Part shown: positions 15,709 to 23,725 of the stretch, in pieces
Layout: each line of letters begins with the position of its first letter
How positions within the stretch are numbered: position 1 is the stretch's first letter
NCBI GenBank assembly: GCA_014238335.1
Contig: JABABI010000065.1
Span: 1 to 39,819, forward strand
Source of the DNA: Fuerstiella sp.
Lineage (GTDB): Bacteria > Planctomycetota > Planctomycetia > Planctomycetales > Planctomycetaceae
Reading direction: 5' to 3'
Length of the DNA stretch: 39,819 nt
Position numbers and translations under genes: made by a program
The notes under the pieces: model-generated
Told to the model about the DNA's origin: nothing
The model's input: the letters and a program-made list of their open reading frames with translations, nothing else
Databases searched by the model: none

Positions 15709-17478
15709 ATGAACATCATTGGAATCAATGCCTATCACGGGGATGCATCTGCTGCTGTGGTCGTGGACGGTCAGCTGATTGCAGCGGTCGAAGAAGAACG
15801 GCTGAATCGCATCAAGCACTGGGCCGGGTTCCCGTCTCAGTCGATCCGGTATTGTCTGGATGCCGCAGGTATTGAAATCAGCGATGTGGATCACATCGCC
15901 GTATCCTTCAATCCGCGCGCGAATCTGATGAAACGCCTTGCGTTCGTTGCGACTCACCGTCCCGGTGTGCGAGCCATTATCGACCGCCTGAAACGACAGG
16001 GAAAAACTCTTGGTCTGGACCAGCAACTGGCTGAGGGTCTGGGTGTCGACCGCAGTGAAATTCGAGCTCAGATCCACCGCATTGAACACCATCAGACGCA
16101 CGTCGCTGCCGGATTTCTACTGTCCCCTTTTGATGAAGCCGCCGTGTTGTCCGTCGACGGGATGGGAGACTTTACCAGCACGTTGACGGCTCATGGACAC
16201 GGGACGAACTGGGACGAGTTTGATCGCGTCTATTATCCTCACTCCATCGGATTTCTCTACAGCGCCCTGACGATGTATCTCGGGTTTCCCTACTACGGCG
16301 ACGAATACAAAGTGATGGGCCTGGCACCATACGGTGAACCGGAATTCGCTGACGTGATCCGTCGCATGATTCAGCCCCGTGGCGACACATTTGAACTGAA
16401 TCTGGACTACTTCACTCACCACAAAAACGGAGTGAAGATGAAATGGAACGACGGGGCGCCAATTGTCGAACCGTTTCACAGCCAAAAACTGGTCGACGAA
16501 CTTGGACCAATGCGGCGCAAGGACGAGGAGATGACTGCTCGCCATGACAACATCGCGAAAAGTCTGCAGGTCGTCACCGAAGAAATCATAATCCACCTGC
16601 TGAATCGTCTGCATGAGAAAACGAAGTCTGACAATCTTTGTATGACGGGTGGAGTGGCGATGAATTCTGTCGCCAACGGGAAAATTACTTCGCACACTCC
16701 GTTTAAAGAGGTCTACATTCCGGCTGGTGCTGCGGACAACGGAACATCCTTTGGTGCCGCCTTTTATGTCTGGAACCGAATTCTGGGGAAACCACGAAGC
16801 TTTGTGCAGGATCACGCGTACTGGGGGTTCGAAAGCCACGATGAAGATGCCGTGAATGCAGCAGACAAGGCGGGAGTACCGTTTGAGCGTCTGGATCCGT
16901 CGGAACTCGTTGACCGAACCTCCGACTTGTTGATCGATGGGAAGGTCGTCGGCTGGTTTCAGGGGAAAATGGAATTTGGCGCTCGTGCGCTCGGAAACCG
17001 TTCACTTCTGGCGGATCCGCGGCGCACTGACATGCGGGACATCATCAACCTGCGGATTAAGTACCGTGAGAAATTTCGTCCGTTCGCGCCCAGTATTCTG
17101 GAAGAGCACGTCAATGAGTGGTTCGAGGTCGCCGAGACAACACCATACATGGAAAAGGTGTTCCCGATTCGGCCCGAAAAACACTCCATCATTCCAGCCG
17201 TCACGCACGTGGATGGAACGGGACGACTACAGACCGTCTCCCGGCAGTCCAATCCTTTGTACCATTCTCTCATCAGCCGATTTCATGAGAAGACGGGTAT
17301 TCCCATCGTGCTGAACACGTCACTAAACGAGAACGAACCGATCGTTCGCACGCCGGAGGAGGCCATAAGTTGCTTCCTGCGGACTGACATGGACGCGATT
17401 GTGATGGGAAATGTGCTCGTGAATCGACACCACACTGAATTTCCTGCGCGCTACAGAGAGCATCGGCGTGCGGCGTAA
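15709..17478 (+). CDS. Carbamoyltransferase (NodU/CmcH/TobZ family)
   Basis: 589-residue carbamoyltransferase with the two-domain layout of the family. The N-terminal Kae1-like domain holds MNIIGINAYHGDASAAVV, EEERLNRIKHWAGFPS, EHHQTHVAAGF (metal-binding His residues), VLSVDGMGDF and MGLAPYGEPEF. It continues with CMTGGVAMNSVANGK and PAGAADNGTSFGAA. The C-terminal YrdC-like domain has GWFQGKMEFGARALGNRSLLADPR, KYREKFRPFAPSI and LNTSLNENEPIV. It should transfer the carbamoyl group of carbamoyl phosphate to a sugar hydroxyl of the glycan. ATG 15709 matches the family start and has GAAAGGA about 11 nt upstream; ATG 15664 would add 15 residues. It stands as a single-gene unit after a 358-nt gap. 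Confidence 0.93.
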   Translation: MNIIGINAYHGDASAAVVVDGQLIAAVEEERLNRIKHWAGFPSQSIRYCLDAAGIEISDVDHIAVSFNPRANLMKRLAFVATHRPGVRAIIDRLKRQGKTLGLDQQLAEGLGVDRSEIRAQIHRIEHHQTHVAAGFLLSPFDEAAVLSVDGMGDFTSTLTAHGHGTNWDEFDRVYYPHSIGFLYSALTMYLGFPYYGDEYKVMGLAPYGEPEFADVIRRMIQPRGDTFELNLDYFTHHKNGVKMKWNDGAPIVEPFHSQKLVDELGPMRRKDEEMTARHDNIAKSLQVVTEEIIIHLLNRLHEKTKSDNLCMTGGVAMNSVANGKITSHTPFKEVYIPAGAADNGTSFGAAFYVWNRILGKPRSFVQDHAYWGFESHDEDAVNAADKAGVPFERLDPSELVDRTSDLLIDGKVVGWFQGKMEFGARALGNRSLLADPRRTDMRDIINLRIKYREKFRPFAPSILEEHVNEWFEVAETTPYMEKVFPIRPEKHSIIPAVTHVDGTGRLQTVSRQSNPLYHSLISRFHEKTGIPIVLNTSLNENEPIVRTPEEAISCFLRTDMDAIVMGNVLVNRHHTEFPARYREHRRAA

Positions 17479-17900
17479 GCGGATTCTGTTTTTGCCATGC
17501 CGCACATTCAAATGTCTCAGGTCTTTGGGGGCAGCAATATTGTCAAGGTTTGAGTTCAGCCTCCGCACGGTTCAGTGAGGTTGAGTATGTCCGGAGCTGT
17601 TTGTCATAAAGCACTGGACGTCAGCAGACGCCTGAAAACAAGCGCCTGATCTGCGGCTTCTATAGTCCTAGCTGCAGAATTGGCTGATCGATCGCAGGAT
17701 CTGCGCCTTACGCCAAAGACAATTCGGATCGACCGAAAAGAATCCACAATCCCGGGATTTCTGACCCGATCATTATGTGTAGGATAATAGGTGCAGGCGG
17801 ATGGACCGTCCTGCTCGTGCATCTTCACTCAACGAAACGTTCCTGCTGCCCAAATTCTTTGAGGCTGCTTGCAGGGCCAGAAGTTAAGGATACGGAAATC
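17479..17900. other. Intergenic stretch upstream of the first small exported protein
   Basis: No convincing gene. An open frame extends from GTG/ATG-like codons at 17775 into the following gene, but its first 42 codons show no signal or motif, and a good ribosome site favours ATG 17901. A candidate promoter lies at 17759-17788. The rest shows no repeat, RNA gene or terminator that I can recognise. Confidence 0.5.
17759..17788 (+). promoter_or_regulatory. Candidate sigma70-like promoter for the small exported protein gene
   Basis: GATAAT (17783-17788) matches the -10 consensus at five of six positions. TTCTGA (17759-17764) is a weak -35 with an 18-nt spacer. It would give a 5' leader of roughly 105 nt before ATG 17901. 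Planctomycete promoters are poorly defined, so this is tentative. Confidence 0.25.
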
Positions 17901-18440
17901 ATGCGTCTTCTCATTGTGATGGCAACCGTCTTCTCGATGACGGTACTCCCGACAGTACCTTCTGCTTTCGCGGGGCCTGCTCCCGTAAAGTCAAAGGTGT
18001 CCCTTCAGAATGTTGAGCTCAGTACTGCCGGCACGGTCGCCGGACATATTGTCGACGCCAAGGGTGCGCCGTTGAGCAACGCAAAGATGCAGATTCGCAC
18101 CAAGGCCGGCGCACAGGACGCCACGACAGACGCCAGGGGCAGATTCAGCGTTGAAAGCAAAGTCGGTGGCAATTGTGCGATCGTAGTTGGCGACAAAGCC
18201 TATGCCTGCCGATTGTGGACGAACGGTACTGCGCCGCCGAAGTCGCTCACCAAGTTCGGTATTGTTCACACAAAGGAACCGATCGTTCGTGGTCAGTACG
18301 AGGAGTGTGCAGAAGGCTGCGATGACGATGGCTACGGTTGCCTTGGCGGAGTCACTAATGGCCAGTTGCTTGGCCTCGGACTGCTGGCTGGTGCGGTTGT
18401 CGCGATCGTACTTGCTGTAGAAAATAACGATGGGAGCTAA
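17901..18440 (+). CDS. Small exported protein, paralogue 1 of a three-copy family (carboxypeptidase-regulatory-like domain, C-terminal helix)
   Basis: 179-residue protein of unknown function. It has an N-terminal signal peptide (MRLLIVMATVFSMTV..SAFAG), then a single beta-rich domain resembling the carboxypeptidase regulatory-like fold: LQNVELSTAGTVAGHIVD, GAPLSNAKMQIRT, TTDARGRFSV and ACRLWTNGTAPPKSL, then VRGQ. A 17-residue acidic, cysteine-containing insert (EECAEGCDDDGYGC) follows, unique to this copy. The protein ends with a glycine/alanine-rich hydrophobic helix (LLGLGLLAGAVVAIVLAV) and ENNDGS. An AAGGA ribosome site sits 10 nt before ATG 17901. It probably lies in the envelope, anchored by the C-terminal helix. 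It is homologous to the proteins at 18620 and 25629. Confidence 0.8.
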   Translation: MRLLIVMATVFSMTVLPTVPSAFAGPAPVKSKVSLQNVELSTAGTVAGHIVDAKGAPLSNAKMQIRTKAGAQDATTDARGRFSVESKVGGNCAIVVGDKAYACRLWTNGTAPPKSLTKFGIVHTKEPIVRGQYEECAEGCDDDGYGCLGGVTNGQLLGLGLLAGAVVAIVLAVENNDGS

Positions 18441-18461
18441 TTATGCTCGCACGATTGATAC

Positions 18462-18485
18462 TGCCCGGAAGATTCTTTCCGGGTA
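18462..18485 (+). terminator. Hairpin between paralogues 1 and 2, weak terminator candidate
   Basis: TGCCCGGAA (18462-18470) pairs with TTCCGGGTA (18477-18485) as a 9-bp stem with one G-T pair and a 6-nt loop, 21 nt after the stop. No T-run follows. It may slow transcription or protect the 3' end of the paralogue 1 message. Confidence 0.4.
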
Positions 18486-18619
18486 GACGTCAATCTTCAG
18501 CATAGTTTGCCCAACACTGGAAGAATTCTGAATAAGACGGCTGATTCCGTCCCCTGTCAATTGCCGAAGATACGCAATGAACGGAAATCCCTCCATTCGT
18601 TGATGTAAAGGCAATGGAC

Positions 18620-19141
18620 ATGCGAACAGTCGTCACCAGTGTTCTTCTCACCTCGCTGTTGGTTTCCCCAGCGGCCTCTTTCGCAGACGGATCACCCGTT
18701 CACGCTAACTCCGCCGAACGGGTGAAACTCAGGAATGTCGAACTCGCGACTGGCGAAGTCCTGAACGGACAGTTCGTCAATAATGCCGGGCAGCCGCTGA
18801 TTGGTGCTGTAGTAACTATTCGGCTGGCAAAAGACATTCACAAGGTCACGACCGATAATGCGGGCCGTTTTTCTGTACGCGGCCTCCACGGTGGACAGTG
18901 CATTATCCTGATTGGCGACGAAACGTTCGCCTGTCGTCTGTGGGCCAACGGAACCGCACCTCCACGTTCGCTAAAATCGATTGCTCTTGTCACGTTGGAC
19001 GGTGCAGACACGCTCGTTCGCGGGCAGGGGATTCAGGACCGCATTCGTTCGCTCACTCGAAGCCAGCAGATTGCTCTGGGGGCCCTTGTGATTGGTGGCA
19101 CGGCACTGGGCATCGCTTTAGCTCAGGACGACGCGAGCTAA
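18620..19141 (+). CDS. Small exported protein, paralogue 2 of the three-copy family
   Basis: 173-residue protein. A signal peptide (MRTVVTSVLLTSLLVSPAASFADG) precedes the shared beta-rich domain: LRNVELATGEVLNGQFVN, GQPLIGAVVTIRL, TTDNAGRFSVRGLHGG and ACRLWANGTAPPRSL. IALV, LVRGQ and DRIRSLTRSQQIALGALVIGGTALGIALAQDDAS-type features follow, that is, a DRI..L.R.QQ linker, a hydrophobic helix and a terminal DAS. ATG 18620 is preferred over ATG 18614: AAAGG at 18607-18611 is 8 nt away, and the other two copies also begin Met-Arg. No function is known to me. A strong terminator lies 67 nt downstream. Confidence 0.82.
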   Translation: MRTVVTSVLLTSLLVSPAASFADGSPVHANSAERVKLRNVELATGEVLNGQFVNNAGQPLIGAVVTIRLAKDIHKVTTDNAGRFSVRGLHGGQCIILIGDETFACRLWANGTAPPRSLKSIALVTLDGADTLVRGQGIQDRIRSLTRSQQIALGALVIGGTALGIALAQDDAS

Positions 19142-19207
19142 CCAATTGAATTGTCAGCTGGTGAGACAAGAACCTGCTCCGCGGCGGAGTTGATTGAAAT
19201 TACAAAC

Positions 19208-19241
19208 AAAAGACGGAAAACGTTAGTTTACCGTCTTTTTT
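19208..19241 (+). terminator. Rho-independent terminator after paralogue 2
   Basis: AAAGACGG and CCGTCTTT form the outer stem, and AAAC and GTTT an inner stem separated by an A-A mismatch, with a GTTA loop. The 3' arm runs into a T-tract of seven. It is the clearest terminator in this half of the window and closes the paralogue 1-2 unit. Confidence 0.85.
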
Positions 19242-19426
19242 CGTGTCTGATTCAATCTTCTCGCGTGAGTGACTTGTGAGGGCTGTCTGCCCGGCTCCCA
19301 CGGGCATCTGAGGCGGCATTCGGCCTGCCGCTTAGCTGACTCCATGGACGTTTGGGCAGCTGTCAGAAATGCCGTGTTACCTCAACGCCATGACTGCGTT
19401 GTCCCTGAACCCAACGGCAGTCTGAA

Positions 19427-19819
19427 TTGAGTGACGTGAATACAAATCCATATGCGGCCCCGGCCGTGATCGCCGCCACGCCGGAAGACCCGAGGGCGGT
19501 CAGGTCTTGCGTTCCGCCGGTGTTCGTGAGCCTCGCCGTTGCCGCGTTTTGTGGCTTTACCGTTCTCCTGCTGGCGTCGTCGGGAACAGATCACAAGGGG
19601 GGCCTCCTGTTTCTGATCAGCGTTCCGGTGATGCTGATCTGGGGCGTATCGGTGTGGAGAACTGATCGCTATGGTGCGGCATTCGGCGTGGCTGCAGCAG
19701 GCACTCAGGGCCTGGTGACTCGACTCATGATCGTCCGCGGGATTGGTGATGACGAGATCGTTTATGCGATCAATGGAGGCATCATTCTTGTCCTGATTCT
19801 GCTGTCGGCGATGTGCTGA
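19427..19819 (+). CDS. Small membrane protein with N-terminal NPYAAP motif
   Basis: 130-residue protein of unknown function. A short hydrophilic N-terminus with NPYAAP (residues 7-12) is followed by about four hydrophobic helices (FVSLAVAAFCGFTVLLLA, GLLFLISVPVMLIWGVSVW, a weaker AAFGVAAAGTQGLV segment and AINGGIILVLILLSAMC). An N-terminal NPYxxP-like motif recurs, as I remember, in many planctomycete membrane proteins. The start is uncertain: TTG 19427 gives MSDVNTNPYAAP and GTG 19436 gives a form starting just before the motif. It stands alone between a terminator and a long gene-free region. Confidence 0.62.
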   Translation: MSDVNTNPYAAPAVIAATPEDPRAVRSCVPPVFVSLAVAAFCGFTVLLLASSGTDHKGGLLFLISVPVMLIWGVSVWRTDRYGAAFGVAAAGTQGLVTRLMIVRGIGDDEIVYAINGGIILVLILLSAMC

Positions 19820-20274
19820 ATATTTCGGCGGCGGCGCAGTGCGAAGATCAGCGCGTGATCCATCACCAAGGGCGCCGACACTGATCTGGCACGGACCAGG
19901 AGCTCCGCGGCAGTCGCGCCAATCCGGCTCTCCTTGTCTGCTCAGATGTTCTTCAGCGAACCCTCAGCAGAATCTTCGGAGACAATGAATGAGAAACGCC
20001 TGTCGGCAGCATGACAGAATACTTTCAGCCGCCAGGCATTCCGCCGAGGCCGTGCGAATGCGTATCCGCATTAGTGGAATTGGAATCGAGGCATTCTCAG
20101 ATGAACAGCAGGAAGCAGATCTTGAGCCGTCTTTCGGCTGGAGGTCGTCACGTGATCGACACAGATCGAGCGGGTTGCATCCGTTGGTTGGTGGGTGTTG
20201 AACGGGAAGCTGACGGGTACTCCTTTGCCCCCTCTTGCCCGACGTGGAGATTGCAATATCTGAGACTGTTCCAT

Positions 20275-20338
20275 CGAGGGAGAGGGTCGGGGTGAGGGGA
20301 AAGTGCAACGTTCGGGCCCTCACCCATCCTCTCCCTCG
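20275..20338. repeat. Imperfect inverted repeat, GAGGGAGAGG type
   Basis: The left arm (20275-20299) begins CGAGGGAGAGGGTC and ends GGTGAGGGG. The right arm (20317-20338) begins CCCTCACCC and ends CTCTCCCTCG. They are nearly reverse-complementary, differing by a few central positions, with a 17-nt loop. Such GAGGGAGAGG/CCCTCACCC arms are reminiscent of dispersed extragenic repeats found in many bacterial genomes; whether other copies exist cannot be seen here. Confidence 0.65.
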
Positions 20339-20410
20339 CGCAGACTGATTCGCAGGACAACGAACAACGCGAGGGAAAGGAGCAAACTCAGGGCGGCGTG
20401 GCTCCTCCCG

Positions 20411-20430
20411 CGATCGGATGCACCCGATCG
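20411..20430. repeat. 20-nt near-perfect palindrome
   Basis: CGATCGG (20411-20417) and CCGATCG (20424-20430) are perfect inverted arms around ATGCAC, and 18 of 20 positions are palindromic overall. It lies 170 nt before the large PSCyt1 gene and could be an operator or a hairpin. No repressor gene is nearby. Confidence 0.45.
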
Positions 20431-20599
20431 AGCGTTGTCAGCACTTATTCAATTGACGACAGTGGAAGCGGTCGGCTAACCTAATGAATGTCGGCGGCAT
20501 GCTGATGTCCCTCCAATTGTTTCCCTCCCCCATAACCTGTGCCCCTACCTTCGTCTGCCTGCTGCAGGTCCGAGGTGTTGTGCCTCAACAACAGCTGCC

Positions 20600-23500
20600 A
20601 TGATTGTGCGTCTATTCGTTACTGTGTTGTCATTGTTGCCAGCCTCATTGCCGGCCACGGATGACGCGCCGCCACCGCTGACATTTGAGAAAGATGTTCG
20701 TCCTATCTTTCGTGCTCACTGCTACGACTGTCATGGCGCCACAGAGGACGTGAAGGGCGGCCTGGATCTGCGACTTGTTCGCTTCATGCAGAAGGGCGGC
20801 GAAAGTGGCGCGGTGATCGCTCCTGGCGTTCCTGGCGAAAGCTATTTACTGGACCGTCTGCAAAATGGCGAAATGCCTCCGGGAGAACATCGAGTCCCGG
20901 ACGCTGAAATCGAAATCATTGAACGCTGGATTGCTGCCGGAGCAAAGACAGCTCGGCCGGAACCGGAAACGATTTCTCCTGGACTGGGGCTGACTCTGGA
21001 AGAACGCAGCTTCTGGTCCTTCCTCCCGATTCAGCGTCCGGAAGTGCCTGACACTGCAAGCTTTCCTCCGGACTCTCGAGTGCGCACACCGATTGACGCG
21101 CTGGTTCTGAAGTCCATGCCGCAGGATAGCGGGTTTTCCCCGGACGTTGGCCGCAGAACTTTAATCAAACGAGCGTACTTTGATCTGGTCGGATTACCGC
21201 CGTCGCCCGAAGAATTACAGATATGGGCCGAAGACACGGCTGACGACTGGTACGACCGATTGCTGACCGAACTGCTGGATTCACCGCACTACGGCGAACG
21301 CTGGGGCCGGCATTGGCTGGACGTCGCGGGGTACGCAGATTCCGAAGGTTACACCAACAGCGATGCGGAACGCTCATGGGCGTGGAAGTACCGTGACTGG
21401 GTGATCCGCGCATTGAATGAAGACAAACCCTTTGACGGCTTCATCACCGAACAGCTGGCTGGCGATGAGCTTGCCGGGCCTCAGGACGGTGATCTGACCA
21501 GCGACCAGACCGCATTGTTGACGGCAACTGGATTTCTTCGCATGGCAGCCGACGGAACGGGTAGTGGAGCCAACGATGCAGTGGCCCGCAACAAGGTGAT
21601 GGCTGACACATTGCAGATTCTGGGCACGTCGCTGCTGGGGCTCAGTATTCAGTGTGCCCAATGTCACGATCATCGTTATGACCCGATTCCGCACACCGAT
21701 TATTATGCGCTGCGGGCTGTGTTTGAACCGGCGCTGGACTGGCAGGCATGGAAGGTCCCGAATGCTCGACGAGTTTCTCTGTACACGAAGGCTGACCGTG
21801 AAAAGGCAGCAGCGGTGGAGGCGGAAACCAAAGTCGTTGCCGATGAACGGGCGACCAGACTTGCTGCGTACATGAAGCAGGCGGTGGACGCTGAGTTGAT
21901 GAAGTTTCCCGAGCCGTTACGCGGGCAGTTGCGCGGAGCCTATGAAACAGCAGGTGACAAACGGACTGAGGAACAGAAGAAGCTGCTGGCACAAAATCCA
22001 AGCGTGAACATCAATTCCGGTAACCTTTATCAATACATCGCTGAATCGAAGCCGGAGCTCGCAAAATTTGATACGCGGATCAAGGACATCCGCGCGAAAA
22101 AACCAGTTGAGGAATTCCTGCGAGTTCTTAGCGAACCCTCGAATCACGTTCCCGAAACGAAATTGTTTTTTCGAGGAGACCACGAACAACCGAAGCAGAC
22201 ACTGTTGCCGGCATCACTGACCGTGACGGCTCCTGAAGGGCAGCGTCCCGAGTTTGCTGCGAATAGTGATGCCCTGCCATCCACCGGTCGGCGACTGGCC
22301 TTTGCACAATGGCTGACCAGTGGTCGACATCCGCTGGTTGCTCGTGTGATTGTCAATCGTGCGTGGCTGCACCATTTTGGCAAAGGACTTGTCGAAACAC
22401 CGGCTGACTTCGGCAAGCTTGGTGTCCGGCCCTCTCACCCGGAGTTACTGGACTGGCTGGCCGATGAATTTATGCGGCAGGGGTGGAGTCTGAAAAAGCT
22501 GCACCGTCAAATCATGACATCGACCGTCTGGCGGCAAACCTCGGAAGATTCCGCACAGTCGGAGCGGTCGACGGGTGTGGTGCCGTTTACTCGAAGAATA
22601 CTGACTCGGCTGGACGCAGAAACTATTCGCGATCGTATGCTGGCCGCTTCGGGGCAACTGGACCGCACACCATTTGGCGCACCTGTTGGGATTAAGGAAG
22701 ACGACACGGGGCAGGTCATTGTGGACGGCAGTCAGACACGTCGCAGTCTGTATATCAAGGCCAGGCGAAGTCGACCTGTTGCCATGATGCAGGCGTTCGA
22801 TGCTCCTGTGATGCAGACGAACTGCGAAATGCGACAGAATTCGACCGTTGCGACGCAGTCACTGATGCTGATGAACGGAGAGTTTACACTGGAACAAGCC
22901 GGCAAAATGGCAGAGCGTGTTGCAAAAGAAGCCGTCCCGCTGGACGCTGCCACAATGGCTTCACTGCCGAAGATTACATCTCCGGCAAGCGCTTGGCAGT
23001 ACGGCTTCGGCGCCGTCGATGAAACCGCTGGACGCGTTATGAGTTTCACGCAGTTGACTCATTTCACAGGGTCTCAGTGGCAGGCCGGACCAGCGCTGCC
23101 TGATCCGCAGCTGGGCTACGTTCTGCTGCACGCGAACGGCGGGCACCCGGATATTACCGGCCGCGCGGTCATCCGTCGGTGGACTGCATCTTCCAATGGA
23201 ACGGTGGCGATTTCCGGAAAGTTGAGTCACGGTTCTGCCAATGGAAATGGCGTACGCAGCCGGGTGATTTCCAGCAGGTCCGGGAAAGCGGGTGAGTGGC
23301 ATGCGTTCAACGGTGCCGCCGACACGAACCTGACTGGCCTTGCCGTTCAGTCCGGTGATACGATCGACTTTGTCACGGACGCCAACGGCACTCACACCTC
23401 TGATTCGTTCAGCTGGCCGGTGTCGATCACAGTCAAGTCTGACGGCCAGCCCGATCAATCAATCGCGTCTGTCGCTGCATTCAGTGGCCCCGCCGAAATG

Positions 23501-23725
23501 CCAGCCGTAATCGCCGGACAGATTATTCGAGCATGGGAACTGGCTCTGTGTCGGACTCCGACGGATGATGAATTGCGACTGTCCATCGAATTTGCCGCGG
23601 CACAGATCGCAACTCTCAAACAGAATTCTGTGACTCTGCCCGCGGAACGGACGCCTGTTCGACAGGCGATCGTGAGTCTGTGTCAGTCGCTCTTCAGTTC
23701 AAATGAGTTTCTGTACGTCGAATAA
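20600..23725 (+). CDS. PSCyt1-DUF1549-DUF1553 planctomycete cytochrome-like protein with inserted beta-rich module
   Basis: 1041-residue exported protein. A Sec signal (MIVRLFVTVLSLLPASLPA) precedes a PSCyt1 domain with heme-type CxxCH (CYDCH, residues 41-45). DUF1549 (about 160-370) includes YGERWGRHWLDVAGYADSEGY and a second CxxCH (CAQCH, 352-356). DUF1553 starts near residue 560 (HPLVARVIVNRAWLHHFG, then LVETPADFGKLGVRPSHPELLDWLA). Inside DUF1553, roughly residues 780-965, sits a glycine/serine-rich beta module (AWQYGFG..., RRWTASSNGTVAISGKL, GDTIDFVTD) that splits the last helical part (IIRAWELALCRTPTDDELRLS). These proteins always accompany DUF1501 proteins and are suspected to act in periplasmic redox or polysaccharide breakdown; the role is unproven. 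The stop overlaps the next start by 1 nt. Confidence 0.92.
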   Translation: MIVRLFVTVLSLLPASLPATDDAPPPLTFEKDVRPIFRAHCYDCHGATEDVKGGLDLRLVRFMQKGGESGAVIAPGVPGESYLLDRLQNGEMPPGEHRVPDAEIEIIERWIAAGAKTARPEPETISPGLGLTLEERSFWSFLPIQRPEVPDTASFPPDSRVRTPIDALVLKSMPQDSGFSPDVGRRTLIKRAYFDLVGLPPSPEELQIWAEDTADDWYDRLLTELLDSPHYGERWGRHWLDVAGYADSEGYTNSDAERSWAWKYRDWVIRALNEDKPFDGFITEQLAGDELAGPQDGDLTSDQTALLTATGFLRMAADGTGSGANDAVARNKVMADTLQILGTSLLGLSIQCAQCHDHRYDPIPHTDYYALRAVFEPALDWQAWKVPNARRVSLYTKADREKAAAVEAETKVVADERATRLAAYMKQAVDAELMKFPEPLRGQLRGAYETAGDKRTEEQKKLLAQNPSVNINSGNLYQYIAESKPELAKFDTRIKDIRAKKPVEEFLRVLSEPSNHVPETKLFFRGDHEQPKQTLLPASLTVTAPEGQRPEFAANSDALPSTGRRLAFAQWLTSGRHPLVARVIVNRAWLHHFGKGLVETPADFGKLGVRPSHPELLDWLADEFMRQGWSLKKLHRQIMTSTVWRQTSEDSAQSERSTGVVPFTRRILTRLDAETIRDRMLAASGQLDRTPFGAPVGIKEDDTGQVIVDGSQTRRSLYIKARRSRPVAMMQAFDAPVMQTNCEMRQNSTVATQSLMLMNGEFTLEQAGKMAERVAKEAVPLDAATMASLPKITSPASAWQYGFGAVDETAGRVMSFTQLTHFTGSQWQAGPALPDPQLGYVLLHANGGHPDITGRAVIRRWTASSNGTVAISGKLSHGSANGNGVRSRVISSRSGKAGEWHAFNGAADTNLTGLAVQSGDTIDFVTDANGTHTSDSFSWPVSITVKSDGQPDQSIASVAAFSGPAEMPAVIAGQIIRAWELALCRTPTDDELRLSIEFAAAQIATLKQNSVTLPAERTPVRQAIVSLCQSLFSSNEFLYVE

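Larger units (their letters stand above)
19820..20599. other. 780-nt gene-free stretch with inverted repeats
   Basis: Several short frames are open, but they overlap each other on both strands and none has a plausible start, signal or motif. The stretch holds an imperfect inverted repeat at 20275-20338 and a near-perfect palindrome at 20411-20430, described separately. It may contain remnants of a repeat element. No tRNA or rRNA pattern was seen. The promoter of the large PSCyt1 gene at 20600 should lie in its right part, but I could not pick out boxes. Confidence 0.5.
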
